From Haoranjiania flava (GTDB taxonomy: Bacteria > Bacteroidota > Bacteroidia > Chitinophagales > Chitinophagaceae): 64,000 nt of DNA. Below, one piece after another: positions 44,455 to 53,213 of this stretch. The stretch is from assembly GCF_025631005.1 (NCBI RefSeq), contig NZ_JAOTPL010000017.1, positions 6,740 to 70,739 on the forward strand, given 5' to 3'. Made by a program: the position numbers and the translations under genes. Each line of letters opens with the position of its first letter. Position 1 is the first letter of the stretch. A model generated the notes under the pieces. That model searched no databases. It was given only the letters and a program-made list of their open reading frames with translations, and was not told the origin of the DNA.

Positions 44455-46740
44455 ATGGAGCATCATCTGCCGCAACTTATACAGGACTTAGCTTTGATAC
44501 TGATAGCAGCCGCCGCTGTTACCATAATATTCAAAAAAATTCGGCAGCCGCTGGTGTTGGGGTATATCATTGCAGGCTTTTTTGTAGGCCCTTATTTTTC
44601 ATTTTTCCCCAATATTGTTGATGCTTCCAACGTATCTATCTGGGCAAATATCGGGGTAATATTTTTATTGTTCAGCCTGGGGCTGGAATTTAGTTTTAAG
44701 AAACTGATCAAAGTTGGCGGCTCGGCATCCATTACAGCTTTTGTTGAAATAATCTTCATTGTCACACTTGGTTTCTTTGCAGGCCAATGGATGGGCTGGA
44801 ATTATATGGACAGCCTTTTTTTAGGCGGTATGCTGGCAAGTTCCTCTACAACCATTATCATTAAAGCGTTTGACGAGCTGGGTGTAAAGCATAAGAAGTA
44901 TGCGCGTATTGTGTTTGGTGTGCTGGTGGTAGAAGATATTGTAGTGATCTTACTGATGGTATTGCTTTCTACGCTGGCCGTGAGCCAGCAGTTCAACGGC
45001 AACGAGCTGATGTTTGCTATTGCAAAACTTATATTTTTCCTTATTACCATTTATCTTACCGGCATTTACGTGCTCCCCACAATTTTCAGGCTTTCCAGGA
45101 AAGTGCTCGACGATGAAATGATGCTCATTATCTCTATCGGGTTGTGTTTCGGCCTGGTGGTGCTGGCTACGAAAGCAGGGCTTTCTGCCGAGCTGGGCGC
45201 ATTTTTAATGGGCACCATCCTGGGCGAAACGCTCTACTCTGAAAAAGTAGAACACCTTATCAAGCCGATGAAAGACCTGTTCGGTGCAGTGTTCTTTATT
45301 TCCATAGGCATGATGATAGACCCCGCAGCCATGCTGGCTTATAAATGGCCCATTCTTATTATTACCTTATTAACACTGGTAGGAAAATTTATGCTCACTA
45401 CATTTGGGGCTGTGTTGTCGGGCCAGCCTTTCCGGCAATCAGTACAGGTAGGGGCAAGCATGGCACAGATCGGGGAGTTTGCATTCATCGTTGCGGCGCT
45501 GGGCTTGTCACTGAATGTTACCAGCGATTTCCTGTTCCCGGTGGCGGTAGGCGTATCTGCCATCACTACATTCACCACGCCGTACATGATCAGCTATTCT
45601 GATCATATTCACAGATTCATGGAGAAAATGACGCCAAACTCCATGCTGCGTGCCATTGATAAATATTCAGACCAGTTCCAGACCATACAACAGGAGAGCG
45701 GGTGGAAGAAACTGATAAAATCTTATTTCGCAACCATCTTATTAAACACAGTGGTGATAGTTGCTCTTGTACTTGGCGGCCACAATCTTTTAATGCCTTT
45801 CCTGGAAGATTATCTTGCCAACAGTATTACAGCCCGCATCATTACTTTGTGTGTGGTTATTCTTGCATCAGTACCGTTTCTCTGGGCCATCACTATTCAG
45901 CGTATTCAACCCAAAGTGTATAAAGAACTGTGGAAAGGCAATTATTTTTCCCGCGGGCCTATGGTGCTGGTAGACCTGCTGAGAATACTCATAGGTATTA
46001 TCATTGTGCAGTTTATTATTTACCGGTTCTATCCAAGCCTGATCGTTTCGGTATTGGGCATACCGCTGACCTTGCTGTTTCTCTATTTCCTCTCTACAAA
46101 AATACAATCGTTGCACAACCTGATCGTGAAAAGGTTTTTGTATAATTTTTACGAGAGAGATATATATGCCAAAGAAAAGCTGCGCCTTGAAAAAGATGAT
46201 AAAGAGAAATACAAGCGAAAGATTGATTCACTCTGGAGCACTTACGTAGCTGAGTTCGAAGTGGGGCAGTATGCAGAATACATCGGCAAGCGGCTGGATG
46301 AGCTTGCTTGGCGCGAGAACTTCGGTATCAATGTAGCTTACATCAAGCGCGGTGAGAAAGTGGTATACACACCCAATGCACACGACCGCATTTTCCCTTT
46401 TGATAAAATCGGGTTGCTGGGCGATGAAGAACACATCAGGGATTTTGAAAATAAAAAATTCCGCATGGAAGAAGTGGGACAAAATTTTGTGACCCAAACA
46501 GGGCTGGAAGATTTTGTACTGATGAATTTCCTGGTTACCCGCAATGCTTCTTTCCTTGGCAAAAGTATCAAGGAGATCGAACTCCGCGAAAAGACAGATG
46601 GCCTGGTTGTAGGCATAGAGCGCGATGGCAAACGGCTTTTAAACCCGCCTTCGGCTACGATACTTTTACTGAACGACCTGGTATGGATCGTAGGCAACAA
46701 GAAGCTTATCCATCAGTTCATGAAAGAAAACAATTTGTAG
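44455..46740 (+). CDS. CPA2 cation:proton antiporter (KefB-like) with TrkA-C domain
   Basis: 761 residues. The first 400 are a CPA2 exchanger with 12-13 membrane helices: PLVLGYIIAGFFVGP, FLLFSLGLEFSFKK, and the ion-binding region SAELGAFLMGTILGET. Two or three more helices (about 430-560) follow in place of the TrkA-N nucleotide domain of Kef proteins, then a charged helix and a TrkA-C domain (about 670-761; VTRNASFLGKSIKEIELREK). It should exchange K+ or Na+ for H+. 28 bases after the fucosidase, so possibly cotranscribed. Confidence 0.9.
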   Translation: MEHHLPQLIQDLALILIAAAAVTIIFKKIRQPLVLGYIIAGFFVGPYFSFFPNIVDASNVSIWANIGVIFLLFSLGLEFSFKKLIKVGGSASITAFVEIIFIVTLGFFAGQWMGWNYMDSLFLGGMLASSSTTIIIKAFDELGVKHKKYARIVFGVLVVEDIVVILLMVLLSTLAVSQQFNGNELMFAIAKLIFFLITIYLTGIYVLPTIFRLSRKVLDDEMMLIISIGLCFGLVVLATKAGLSAELGAFLMGTILGETLYSEKVEHLIKPMKDLFGAVFFISIGMMIDPAAMLAYKWPILIITLLTLVGKFMLTTFGAVLSGQPFRQSVQVGASMAQIGEFAFIVAALGLSLNVTSDFLFPVAVGVSAITTFTTPYMISYSDHIHRFMEKMTPNSMLRAIDKYSDQFQTIQQESGWKKLIKSYFATILLNTVVIVALVLGGHNLLMPFLEDYLANSITARIITLCVVILASVPFLWAITIQRIQPKVYKELWKGNYFSRGPMVLVDLLRILIGIIIVQFIIYRFYPSLIVSVLGIPLTLLFLYFLSTKIQSLHNLIVKRFLYNFYERDIYAKEKLRLEKDDKEKYKRKIDSLWSTYVAEFEVGQYAEYIGKRLDELAWRENFGINVAYIKRGEKVVYTPNAHDRIFPFDKIGLLGDEEHIRDFENKKFRMEEVGQNFVTQTGLEDFVLMNFLVTRNASFLGKSIKEIELREKTDGLVVGIERDGKRLLNPPSATILLLNDLVWIVGNKKLIHQFMKENNL

Positions 46741-46745
46741 CTTAA

Positions 46746-47261
46746 TTACCATACAGGCAAATTCATTGCTTCTAAAAGCCATTTGAGTGCCTGATAAGCT
46801 ACCCAGAACACCAGTATCATTACTGCGACCAGCGCTACCAGCATAATCATGATGTAGGGCTTTGCGCTGCCAGTGTCTTTGCCTTCTGTGTAATGTTTTC
46901 TGAGCAGATTCACGTTTCGCCTGTTGGCTTTGAATTTGAAATCAAATATCCAGCCCAGGACAGGTATGGCTCCAACAACGGCATCCAGCGTAATGTTGCC
47001 GATCATTTTCATAGCTACTTTGCCCGAAACGCCGTGTTTAAACATGGTCACCACCAATACAGCAGACATCAGGTAGGTAGCTATATCTCCGGCATAAGGC
47101 ACAAAGTTCAGCAGCGGGTCAATGCCGAATTTATGGCCTCCAACTGAAAACTGGTCATCCATGAGCTTACTCATACGTTCAACCCATTTTAGCCTGTCAT
47201 CCTTAATAACTCCTGCATTTGTACCCGGAGGTTTTACGTAGGTAGTATTTTTTTGATTCAT
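46746..47261 (-). CDS. DUF4112 membrane protein
   Basis: 171 residues from the ATG at 47261 (MNQKNTTYVKPPG); the frame extends 63 bases upstream without conserved sequence. RLKWVERMSKLMDDQFSVGG, then FGIDPLLNFVPYAGDIATYL and AIPVLGWIFDFKFKANRRN are typical of DUF4112. Two or three hydrophobic segments, including a strong one near the C-terminus (about 137-160). Role unknown. Convergent with the antiporter gene with five bases between stops. Confidence 0.88.
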   Translation of the reverse strand: MNQKNTTYVKPPGTNAGVIKDDRLKWVERMSKLMDDQFSVGGHKFGIDPLLNFVPYAGDIATYLMSAVLVVTMFKHGVSGKVAMKMIGNITLDAVVGAIPVLGWIFDFKFKANRRNVNLLRKHYTEGKDTGSAKPYIMIMLVALVAVMILVFWVAYQALKWLLEAMNLPVW

Positions 47262-47377
47262 GTTGTAATAATGCAGATTGCAGTGCAAAAAATATTCCAA
47301 ACAAATATTGAAACATTGATGCAAAACAATATTTGTTAAAAGGCTGACTGCAAATCACTTGCGCACGTATATTTCTT

Positions 47378-47385
47378 TATATTTG
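47378..47385 (+). promoter_or_regulatory. -7 box of Cu/Zn SOD gene
   Basis: TATATTTG matches TAnnTTTG, with TTG at 47359-47361 sixteen bases upstream as a possible -33; 24 bases before the ATG at 47409. Confidence 0.55.
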
Positions 47386-47408
47386 AATCGAACTAAAACA
47401 AAAACTCC

Positions 47409-47999
47409 ATGAAACATTATTTTTTAATGGCAGGCATTGCTGCGATGTCAATTTTTACCTCATGCGGAGATGCCGCCACCGATAGCACAACAGATTCTTT
47501 AAACGGGGATACCACAGCGGTACAGGAACTTCCCAAATCTGCTGAAATTGCCAAGGCTGATCTTTTTCAGACTGCCGACAGCGCTAAAACAATTGGTACG
47601 GCTAAATTCTACGATGCAGGAAACGGCCAGATAACCATGGATCTGCAGATCAACTATCCTGAAAGGGCAGACAGCGTGGTGGCAGTACATTTTCATGAGC
47701 ATGGCGATTGCGGCAACAAAGGTGAAAATACGCATGGCCACTGGAACCCCACCAATGAAAACCACGGTAAATGGGGTACGGCTCCTTTCCACTCCGGTGA
47801 TATAGGCAATATACAGTTAGATAATAAAGGTATTGGCAGCGTATCTGTCACTACAGACCGTTGGAGCATAGCTGATACGGCCAAAAACAACATCATCGGC
47901 AGAGGCATCATTGTACATGGCGGCACTGATGATTACAAAACTCAGCCTACAGGAAACTCAGGGCCAAGAGTTGGCTGCGGTGTAATCAGGAAAATGTAA
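47409..47999 (+). CDS. sodC: Cu/Zn superoxide dismutase, lipoprotein
   Basis: 196 residues. Signal peptide with lipobox FTSC (Cys at about 19), then a Thr/Asp/Ser-rich linker, so the enzyme is tethered in the envelope and protects against external superoxide. Metal ligands: VAVHFHEHGDCG (copper histidines), HGHWNPTNENHGKWG, FHSGDIG (bridging and zinc ligands) and IIVHGGTDDYKTQPTGNSGPR (split here; final copper His and active-site Arg). The two disulphide cysteines are in GDCG and GCGV. The cytoplasmic partner activity is the Mn/Fe dismutase at 161. Confidence 0.95.
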   Translation: MKHYFLMAGIAAMSIFTSCGDAATDSTTDSLNGDTTAVQELPKSAEIAKADLFQTADSAKTIGTAKFYDAGNGQITMDLQINYPERADSVVAVHFHEHGDCGNKGENTHGHWNPTNENHGKWGTAPFHSGDIGNIQLDNKGIGSVSVTTDRWSIADTAKNNIIGRGIIVHGGTDDYKTQPTGNSGPRVGCGVIRKM

Positions 48000-48018
48000 T
48001 GGATTTATTCTCTTATAT

Positions 48019-48044
48019 AAGCTCCTGCGACGGAGCTTTTTTTA
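48019..48044 (+). terminator. sodC terminator
   Basis: AAGCTCC (48019-48025) pairs with GGAGCTT (48032-48038), followed by a T run. Confidence 0.88.
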
Positions 48045-48107
48045 TGCATGTACATATCGGCGTAATTGTTTATTTTGCAATTTAATCTTAACCCCAGCTT
48101 TAGTTTT

Positions 48108-49058
48108 ATGTTTTATGCTGTTGTGAAAATACTTGTGAGGCTTGCTATGCATTGGTATGCCGGCAGTTTAAAACTTATAAATGCGCATAAGGCTGACTAC
48201 AGCAAGCCGTCGCTGATCATTTCCAATCATCCGAATTCTTTCTTTGATGCATTGATCATATCCATACATAGCCCTAAGCCTTTGCATTTCCTGGTGCGCG
48301 GAGATATGTTTCGCAAACGATGGGCAGATAAGGCTTTGCGCTCATTGAATATGATACCGATATTCCGCAAACGAGACGATAAAAACTTTGCAGCCCAAAA
48401 CGAACAGTTATTTAACGATTACAGTGCACTCTTGAAAAAAGGAGCACACATCATTATTTTCCCGGAAGGCAATTCGCATAACCGGTGGCATTTGCAGCCA
48501 TTGCGCAAAGGCGGCTCGGTAAAATTGATTGAACAATGTGCAGAGAATAATGTGTGGATCAATATACAGCCGTACACCATTACCTACAATTCTTTCAGGC
48601 AAATGCCCAAGGCAGTGCATTTGCGTGCCGTTGAACCATTGGCTGCCAAAGATTATTATCAGCATGGCGTATTGAATACAGCCATGCTGGTAGATGCTAT
48701 GCAACAACGATTGTCAACGAATATGCATGGTCCTGAAACAACCGCACTGAAGAGAAGTTTTGCTGAAAGGGCGCTGTTGTTTGTACCTGCTGTTGTGGGC
48801 TACATTACGCAATATTGGTTTTATAAGTTGTGGAAGAATTTCGTAGCCAGGAAAACCAAAGGATCCATATTCTTCGATTCTGTATTATTTGGGGTTTTGT
48901 TTGTTACTTATCCATTGTTTGTATTGATCGCCAGCCTTATTATCGGCGGGTTCGCTGGCAACCGGTGGGGACTGGCAGCTTTTGTGTTGCTGCCGTTTAC
49001 AAGCTACTGTTTATCGAGGTTTCAGCATATTACTGTGGAGAAGCCTGTTGATTCTTAA
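48108..49058 (+). CDS. PlsC-like acyltransferase
   Basis: 316 residues from the ATG at 48108; a TTG at 48066 in the same frame adds 14 unlikely residues. Glycerolphosphate acyltransferase family: IISNHPNSFFDALII (about 38-52) is the catalytic His-Asp block in the HX5D form seen in Bacteroidetes homologues, and IIIFPEGNSHNRW (about 122-134) the substrate motif. Two hydrophobic segments at the C-terminus (about 225-305) anchor it. It may acylate lysophosphatidate or another lipid; substrate not certain. Confidence 0.88.
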   Translation: MFYAVVKILVRLAMHWYAGSLKLINAHKADYSKPSLIISNHPNSFFDALIISIHSPKPLHFLVRGDMFRKRWADKALRSLNMIPIFRKRDDKNFAAQNEQLFNDYSALLKKGAHIIIFPEGNSHNRWHLQPLRKGGSVKLIEQCAENNVWINIQPYTITYNSFRQMPKAVHLRAVEPLAAKDYYQHGVLNTAMLVDAMQQRLSTNMHGPETTALKRSFAERALLFVPAVVGYITQYWFYKLWKNFVARKTKGSIFFDSVLFGVLFVTYPLFVLIASLIIGGFAGNRWGLAAFVLLPFTSYCLSRFQHITVEKPVDS

Positions 49059-49086
49059 TTTTGTCATATAAGGTGTCTTTTTTTCC

Positions 49087-49399
49087 ATGTCAGGTGTTTT
49101 TTCACCTGACATTTTACGAATATAGTGAGCTTATAATATAGTAATGATTCAAAAACTGCTGTAAAAACATTGTGGATGACTATTATGGTGTCAGGTAAAA
49201 ACACCTGACACGGCGGGAACCTGCTGTGAAAACATTGTGGAATGACTATATGGTGTCAGGTGAAAACACCTGACACGGCGGGAACTGCTGTGAAAACATT
49301 GTGGAATGACTATTATGGTGTCAGGTAAAAACACCTGACACGGCGGGCGAAAAAATTACAAATAGATACTACTCATGCCAGGTGAAAAATACCCTGGCA
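49087..49399. repeat. 65-bp tandem repeat of TGTCAGGTG palindromes
   Basis: Three 65-base units (about 49155-49348) each hold GTGTCAGGT, a loop of A, and ACCTGACAC (palindromes at 49188-49211, 49253-49276 and 49318-49341), then CGGCGGGAA and a constant CTGCTGTGAAAACATTGTGG stretch. A single palindrome ATGTCAGGTG/CACCTGACAT lies before the array (49087-49112) and a diverged one, TGCCAGG/CCTGGCA, after it (49376-49399). A further copy is at 63809-63832. Spacers are identical, so it is not a CRISPR array. It fills the 421-base gap between acyltransferase and metK. Confidence 0.9.
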
Positions 49400-49436
49400 C
49401 GGCATAAAAGTTAAGTCATCAGGCAAGCATAAAAAA

Positions 49437-49454
49437 GACACCCGCAAAGGTGCC
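49437..49454 (-). terminator. metK terminator
   Basis: GACACC (49437-49442) pairs with GGTGCC (49449-49454), one G-T pair; on the minus strand the stem runs into TTTTTT. It lies 25 bases past the metK stop. Confidence 0.75.
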
Positions 49455-49479
49455 TTAAAAAATGTTACAAGTAGAAAAG

Positions 49480-50733
49480 TTATTTCAGTTTAAATGCTGC
49501 TTTTACTTTAGAAATATAATCCAGTTTTTCCCAGGTAAAAAGTTCCACTGTTTTCTGGATTTTCTTGCCGCCGGGCAGGTTGTATTCTTTGGTAACCGTC
49601 TCTGGAGTTCTGCCCATGTGACCGTAAGCAGCAGTTTCGCTGTAGATCGGGTTGCGGAGTTTTAAATTTTTCTCAATAAAGTATGGACGGAAATCGTAGA
49701 TCTCGTCTACAATTTTAGCTATTTCGCCATCGCTGAGGTCTACCTTGGCTGTGCCGTAAGTGTTTACATAAATGCCCATAGGCCTTGCAACACCAATGGC
49801 ATAAGAAACCTGTACCAATATCTCGTCTGCAACACCCGCTGCCACTAAGTTCTTGGCAATATGCCTTGCAGCATATGCCGCGCTCCTGTCTACTTTGCTC
49901 GGGTCTTTGCCGCTGAATGCGCCACCGCCGTGTGCACCTTTGCCGCCGTAAGTGTCTACAATTATTTTCCTGCCTGTAAGGCCTGTATCGCCATGTGGCC
50001 CGCCGATCACGAATTTACCGGTAGGGTTGATGTGGTATTTGATCTGATCGTTGAAGAAATGCTTGTATTTCGGATATCTTTTTATTACACGGGGAATTAA
50101 AATTTCGGTCATATCCTGCCTGATTTTGGCAGCCATGTTTTCATCTGTATCAAAATCGTCGTGCTGTGTGGATATAACGATGGTATCAATTCTTACCGGC
50201 TTGTTGTTTTCGTCGTATTCAAGTGTTACCTGGCTTTTGGCATCCGGGCGCAGGTATTTAATTTGTTTGTGTTCGCGTCGCAGCGCAGCCAATTCTATCA
50301 GCAGCGTATGCGCAAGGTCTAACGCCAGCGGCATGTAGTTCTCTGTTTCGTTGATAGCGTAGCCAAACATCATTCCCTGGTCGCCGGCTCCCTGGTTTTC
50401 CTTATCGCTTTTTTCCACTCCCTGGTTTATATCTGCAGACTGCTCGTGTATGGCAGAAAAGATACCGCAACTGTTGGCCTCAAACATGTACTCGCTCTTG
50501 GTATAGCCGATTCTCCTGATCACTTCACGGGCAATTTCCTGCACATCCAGGTAAGCGTTTGACTTTACTTCACCTGCCAGCACTACCTGCCCTGTGGTTA
50601 CCAATGTTTCGCATGCCACTTTGCTTTTGGGGTCGCTTGCCATAAAATAATCTATTAATGCATCTGATATCTGGTCTGCAACTTTGTCGGGATGTCCTTC
50701 TGAAACACTTTCGGATGTGAATAAATAAGCCAT
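49480..50733 (-). CDS. metK: S-adenosylmethionine synthetase
   Basis: Makes SAM from methionine and ATP. 417 residues. SVSEGHPDKVADQISDALID (about 8-27) is the ATP-binding N-terminus, GAGDQGMMFGYA the first PROSITE hexapeptide region, and GGGAFSGKDPSKVDRSAAY the phosphate loop. Full length. 36 bases downstream of the DUF4270 gene on the same strand. I saw no SAM riboswitch in this short gap. Confidence 0.97.
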   Translation of the reverse strand: MAYLFTSESVSEGHPDKVADQISDALIDYFMASDPKSKVACETLVTTGQVVLAGEVKSNAYLDVQEIAREVIRRIGYTKSEYMFEANSCGIFSAIHEQSADINQGVEKSDKENQGAGDQGMMFGYAINETENYMPLALDLAHTLLIELAALRREHKQIKYLRPDAKSQVTLEYDENNKPVRIDTIVISTQHDDFDTDENMAAKIRQDMTEILIPRVIKRYPKYKHFFNDQIKYHINPTGKFVIGGPHGDTGLTGRKIIVDTYGGKGAHGGGAFSGKDPSKVDRSAAYAARHIAKNLVAAGVADEILVQVSYAIGVARPMGIYVNTYGTAKVDLSDGEIAKIVDEIYDFRPYFIEKNLKLRNPIYSETAAYGHMGRTPETVTKEYNLPGGKKIQKTVELFTWEKLDYISKVKAAFKLK

Positions 50734-50769
50734 AAAGAAAAATATATTCTTTTTAAATAATGATAAAAA

Positions 50770-52254
50770 CTATTGAACAGGGCTGTAAATAATGTTTAAA
50801 CGGATTTTATGTGCGCTGGCGGCCGTATTGCCGAATAGTTTGGTTCTTTGTATAACAGGTGCATTCAGCTTGGTAAACTGGTTGTTGCCTGCTTTGGCCT
50901 GAATAGACACATTCCTGGATAAAACTTCACTGTAAACAGAATCTGCATGCGGGGCAAAAATATCCAGCGGGTAGTTTTGAGTTACACCTTTATTAATATC
51001 CTGTACGTGGTTAGTAAGGTTAAAATTGTATTGGTAATATTTCAGGTTATTGGTTGAGTCTACTCTGGCCAGTGGGTATGAGCCAAATGTGGGCAGGTTT
51101 GCGGTATAGAAATAATTAGAAGGCTGGAATGGATTCAGCGGGTTGGGAAGATTATCCAGGGATACATCTTTCAACAATATTCTTTTATTGTCTTTTATAC
51201 CTGCAACAAAAAGATTTGGAACAAATTTGTTGTATTCAGCAGCAGGGATATCGTCTAAAACCAGTTCTGCCCTGTAGATAAGCATCTTGGCGAGCCCTGA
51301 CAGGCCCGGAATTTTAATGCGTGCATATACACCGGGACCGGATTGCAGGTACACAGTGCTGCTGCCTGTATTTATATCGCCGAGGGGAAGGTTGGCGAGG
51401 TGCGTCCCACTGCGTTCTACAGTGATGTGGTTGGCGCTTGCAGAGGTCACCGCAGGTACAAAAGAAGTCAAGGTGGTATCTGCTGAACCATCTTTCTTAG
51501 AGATGTATTTGTAATACATGGCAATACCGGCGCCCTGCGGCAGCACAGGTACTAATGCATCTCCTGATGTGGAAGTGATCTTTATACCATTGAATGCCAG
51601 CCGGAACAATGAGTCTGAGCGATAGTTGGCCGTATCCATATTAAAGAATTTCTGTGCCAATGCGTTGCTCAGGCGTATACGGATCTGATTGGGAGAACCA
51701 ACCGTGTCGCCGAATGACTTAATGGTATCATTCACGCTGAGCGGGGATATAAACTGTTCAGCGCCATTGTAAGTAAGTTCGCCGGAAGTAGTAAAACTTT
51801 TATCTGTATTGAACGGATAACCTTTTTCCCTGTCGAAAGAAAGATCATTTACTTCATACACCCGGAAGCCCAGGTTTTTTGTGCTATCGCCGTAATACAA
51901 GCCATAGGTAGGTATCACCAACACCACTGAATCAATAGCAGTAATGCTATCCTTGCTCACCGGGAACCTGAACGGGTAGGAGCGCGGCTGCACCTGCAGG
52001 TACAAGGCTGTAGTTGTATTGCCGAATGCGGTATCGCTGTGTTTTCCTAAAACATTTGTTTCGCTGATCCTGGTAGTTGTAATAGCATCACCATAAGTGT
52101 TGATGATCACATCCAGCGTGGTGTCTTTTACCAATACCCCGTCAACAGCAGGAATCAGGTCTCCGATACCGATATCTGTGGAAACTATTTTCGTACAGGC
52201 TGCAAAACTAACTATGGCTATCAGCGTTGCAAGGATCCTATTTCTCTTTTTCAA
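50770..52254 (-). CDS. DUF4270 lipoprotein
   Basis: 494 residues. Signal peptide with lipobox SFAAC (Cys at about 20). The mature protein is Ser/Thr-rich, beta-forming and belongs to DUF4270, a Bacteroidetes surface lipoprotein family of unknown function. It lies between the GT5-like gene and metK, all on the minus strand and closely spaced (48 and 36 bases), which points to one transcript. Genes next to GT5-like and panC genes in Bacteroidetes often include this family (recall, not checked). Confidence 0.88.
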   Translation of the reverse strand: MKKRNRILATLIAIVSFAACTKIVSTDIGIGDLIPAVDGVLVKDTTLDVIINTYGDAITTTRISETNVLGKHSDTAFGNTTTALYLQVQPRSYPFRFPVSKDSITAIDSVVLVIPTYGLYYGDSTKNLGFRVYEVNDLSFDREKGYPFNTDKSFTTSGELTYNGAEQFISPLSVNDTIKSFGDTVGSPNQIRIRLSNALAQKFFNMDTANYRSDSLFRLAFNGIKITSTSGDALVPVLPQGAGIAMYYKYISKKDGSADTTLTSFVPAVTSASANHITVERSGTHLANLPLGDINTGSSTVYLQSGPGVYARIKIPGLSGLAKMLIYRAELVLDDIPAAEYNKFVPNLFVAGIKDNKRILLKDVSLDNLPNPLNPFQPSNYFYTANLPTFGSYPLARVDSTNNLKYYQYNFNLTNHVQDINKGVTQNYPLDIFAPHADSVYSEVLSRNVSIQAKAGNNQFTKLNAPVIQRTKLFGNTAASAHKIRLNIIYSPVQ

Positions 52255-52302
52255 AATCGTTAGATTAATTTAAAATAAAAATTATCACAAAAAAACAAAT
52301 TT

Positions 52303-53118
52303 CTAAGGAACAAGCTCATTAAAGAGTTCAAAATACTCTGTTAAATCAGAATCATATCCCTGGAATTTCAGGATCTTTTTTCCTCTTGTTTTAGAAAGTT
52401 CTTTTACAATTTTTTCGTCGATATTTTCTGTAGCAAAAGCAATGGCATCTGAATTTACAGCTCCGCCTTTGATGATGGATTCGTAATCGCCTTTTTTATA
52501 CGGCTCCAGGTCTTTGGGCTTGATAGCTGCATGAATATTGGCCTGGCGTATAAAATCTTTTTCCAGTGTTTCATCAAAAGTTTCGCCACCTATAGAGTAT
52601 ACCACTTTACAATTGCTGAAAACCGGTTCCTTTTTATAAGCAGTTTTAATGTACATCGGTATCAGGGCGGTCATCCAGCCGCTGCAATGGATAATATCAG
52701 GAGGCCAGCCGAATTTTTTCACGGTTTCCAGCGCGCCCTTGCAGAAAAACACAGAACGCAGCCCGTTGTCTTCAAACCATTCTTCATTCTCATCTCTGAA
52801 AATAAATTTTCTTTTAAAGAATTCGTCATTATCCAGGAAGTACACCTGCAGGCGTGCATTCGGAAGCGATGATACTTTTATCTGTAAGGGGTAATCATCA
52901 TTGTCTACAGAAACGTTGATGCCTGACAACCGCACCACTTCATGCAATTTATGCCTGCGCTCATTGATAACACCGTAACGCGGCATGATACATCTCACCT
53001 CAAAATCATTCTCATTACTTTTTATTGCCAGACTGTTTAATATTTCAGAAAATTCAGTCAATTCCAGGAAAGGGGAAATTTCCGTTGCAATAAATAAAAT
53101 TCTTTTTTTACTGGACAT
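52303..53118 (-). CDS. short GT5-like (glycogen synthase N-domain) protein
   Basis: 271 residues from the ATG at 53118 (MSSKKRILFIATEISPFLE); a longer frame to 53193 adds a hydrophobic stretch unlikely to be real. It matches only the N-terminal domain of starch/glycogen synthases: RILFIATEISPF at the start, VRCIMPRYGVI, and FGWPPDIIHCSGWMTALIP. The KxGG motif that binds ADP-glucose, normally near residue 15, reads ELTEFSEIL, and the entire C-terminal nucleotide domain is absent. Catalysis is therefore doubtful. Divergent from panC. Confidence 0.82.
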   Translation of the reverse strand: MSSKKRILFIATEISPFLELTEFSEILNSLAIKSNENDFEVRCIMPRYGVINERRHKLHEVVRLSGINVSVDNDDYPLQIKVSSLPNARLQVYFLDNDEFFKRKFIFRDENEEWFEDNGLRSVFFCKGALETVKKFGWPPDIIHCSGWMTALIPMYIKTAYKKEPVFSNCKVVYSIGGETFDETLEKDFIRQANIHAAIKPKDLEPYKKGDYESIIKGGAVNSDAIAFATENIDEKIVKELSKTRGKKILKFQGYDSDLTEYFELFNELVP

Positions 53119-53213
53119 TCTACCTCTGGTTTCGTTCTTAGATACTTTTAATAAAGTAGGCAAAATTACTAAAAAATAAACTAATATTTGCATTTTTAAA
53201 TATCTGTGAACAA

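Noticed and set aside
49155..49348. Possible short CRISPR array
   Set aside because: Repeats are evenly spaced, but the spacers are identical in sequence and no cas gene is nearby.
50734..50769. SAM riboswitch before metK
   Set aside because: The gap to the upstream gene is only 36 bases, too short for a known SAM riboswitch.
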